From a virus, in IMG/VR virus record IMGVR_UViG_3300035698_013809, positions 1-21,221 of that record: a DNA stretch of 21,221 bases; one strand, given 5' to 3'. This document shows positions 20,869 through 21,221 of this stretch, piece by piece; the first letter of the stretch is position 1, and the number at the start of each line of letters is the position of its first letter. The position numbers were made by a program, and so were the translations under genes. The notes under the pieces are model-generated. The model did not search any database. It was not told where the DNA came from and was given only the letters and a program-made list of their open reading frames with translations.

Positions 20869-21221
20869 TGATGTAGTAGAAATATTGGTTGGTGATATGG
20901 AAGATTATACCAACAAAGAAGACTTTGAATATTATGATGATGATACAGAAACGTGGAAGACATACAACACTAAAAAATTCATGAAAGGTGGAGGTTTCCC
21001 TTCACCACTTAAAGCAGAAGAACCTATAACAATTATAAGCATATATGATTGGTTAAATGACCATATATATTCTTTTGGATTGCATGAATACAAACATAAT
21101 AGAAACAATCTTACATATGAGTGTTGTGGTGATGAAAAAACTTTACTGAGAAAGTATTTCAGTTTTACTCATAAAAATGCTCCTGATGTATATACAGGAT
21201 GGAATATATCATTAAACAAGA
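20831..21221 (+). CDS. Family B DNA polymerase fragment 2 (from Exo II), partial
   Basis: The frame opens at TTG 20831, eight bases after AAAGGGAG; no ATG fits the ribosome-binding site. About 52 residues without polymerase similarity, strongly acidic (GDMEDYTNKEDFEYYDDD), come first. Then GGGFPSPLKAEEPITIISIY takes up the exonuclease domain where fragment 1 stopped. The sequence reaches DVYTGWNISLNK (Exo II, TGWNI) and leaves the window. The remaining exonuclease and polymerase domains should lie downstream. The acidic lead and the basic tail of fragment 1 (19902) could pair. Confidence 0.85.
   Translation, partial: MSSQEQQILEINNDVVEILVGDMEDYTNKEDFEYYDDDTETWKTYNTKKFMKGGGFPSPLKAEEPITIISIYDWLNDHIYSFGLHEYKHNRNNLTYECCGDEKTLLRKYFSFTHKNAPDVYTGWNISLNK

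Noticed and set aside
1-21221. tRNA genes, including a suppressor tRNA for TGA
   Set aside because: No cloverleaf with a T-loop motif was seen in any of the short intergenic regions; only the tmRNA has tRNA-like ends.

Overview
This window is about 21.2 kb of an AT-rich, gene-dense genome from a tailed bacteriophage. It carries T4-type replication proteins: a gp32-like ssDNA-binding protein, a gp41/DnaB-like helicase and a gp43-like family B DNA polymerase. It also has an Rnl2-type RNA ligase, a phage-encoded tmRNA, many very small early-type genes behind repeated promoters, and several homing endonucleases. Conserved genes contain in-frame TGA codons exactly where their families have Trp, and genes end only in TAA or TAG. 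I therefore read the window with translation table 4 (TGA = Trp). Coordinates below use that code, so several genes are longer than a standard-code call would make them. The host cannot be named from the window. A lytic transglycosylase-like protein and an exported protein suggest a walled, possibly Gram-negative host, so the recoding may belong to the phage rather than the host.

Layout. 1-1266: two mid-sized hypothetical genes closed by a terminator. 1320-4535: a run of small, partly Cys-rich genes in translationally coupled clusters, each led by a near-consensus TTGACA-17-TATAAT promoter, with a metallophosphoesterase and an exported His/Arg-rich protein among them. 4594-7319: an RNA ligase in three pieces. 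The first break is a split intein in catalytic motif I with a Vsr-like endonuclease remnant between the halves. The second break lies just before motif IV, with an HNH endonuclease on the opposite strand in the gap. 7319-11033: a DNA methyltransferase, the gp32-like protein, a free-standing GIY-YIG endonuclease and a membrane-anchored SLT protein. 11038-11945: tmRNA and a PDDEXK nuclease. 12012-13826: small genes and a HExxH protein. 13827-14124: an unidentified structured RNA. 14203-16668: a Cys-rich protein, the helicase, and a protein of 24 perfect-length octapeptide repeats. 16692-19512: small genes, a degenerate Nudix protein and a UDG-like protein. 19513-21221: a family B DNA polymerase broken inside its exonuclease domain by a GIY-YIG endonuclease gene, running off the end.

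The main theme is genes in pieces. Two essential-type enzymes are broken at three places, each break holding a homing-endonuclease gene. One break is repaired by a split intein. At the other two, the fragments carry extra non-homologous tails that could serve for non-covalent assembly. The three full-length endonuclease genes each have a T4-late-type TATAAATA box just upstream. In two of them that box adjoins a hairpin that would hide the ribosome-binding site in read-through transcripts. A second theme is frameshifts at homopolymer runs in several small genes. These may be recoding, decay or assembly error.
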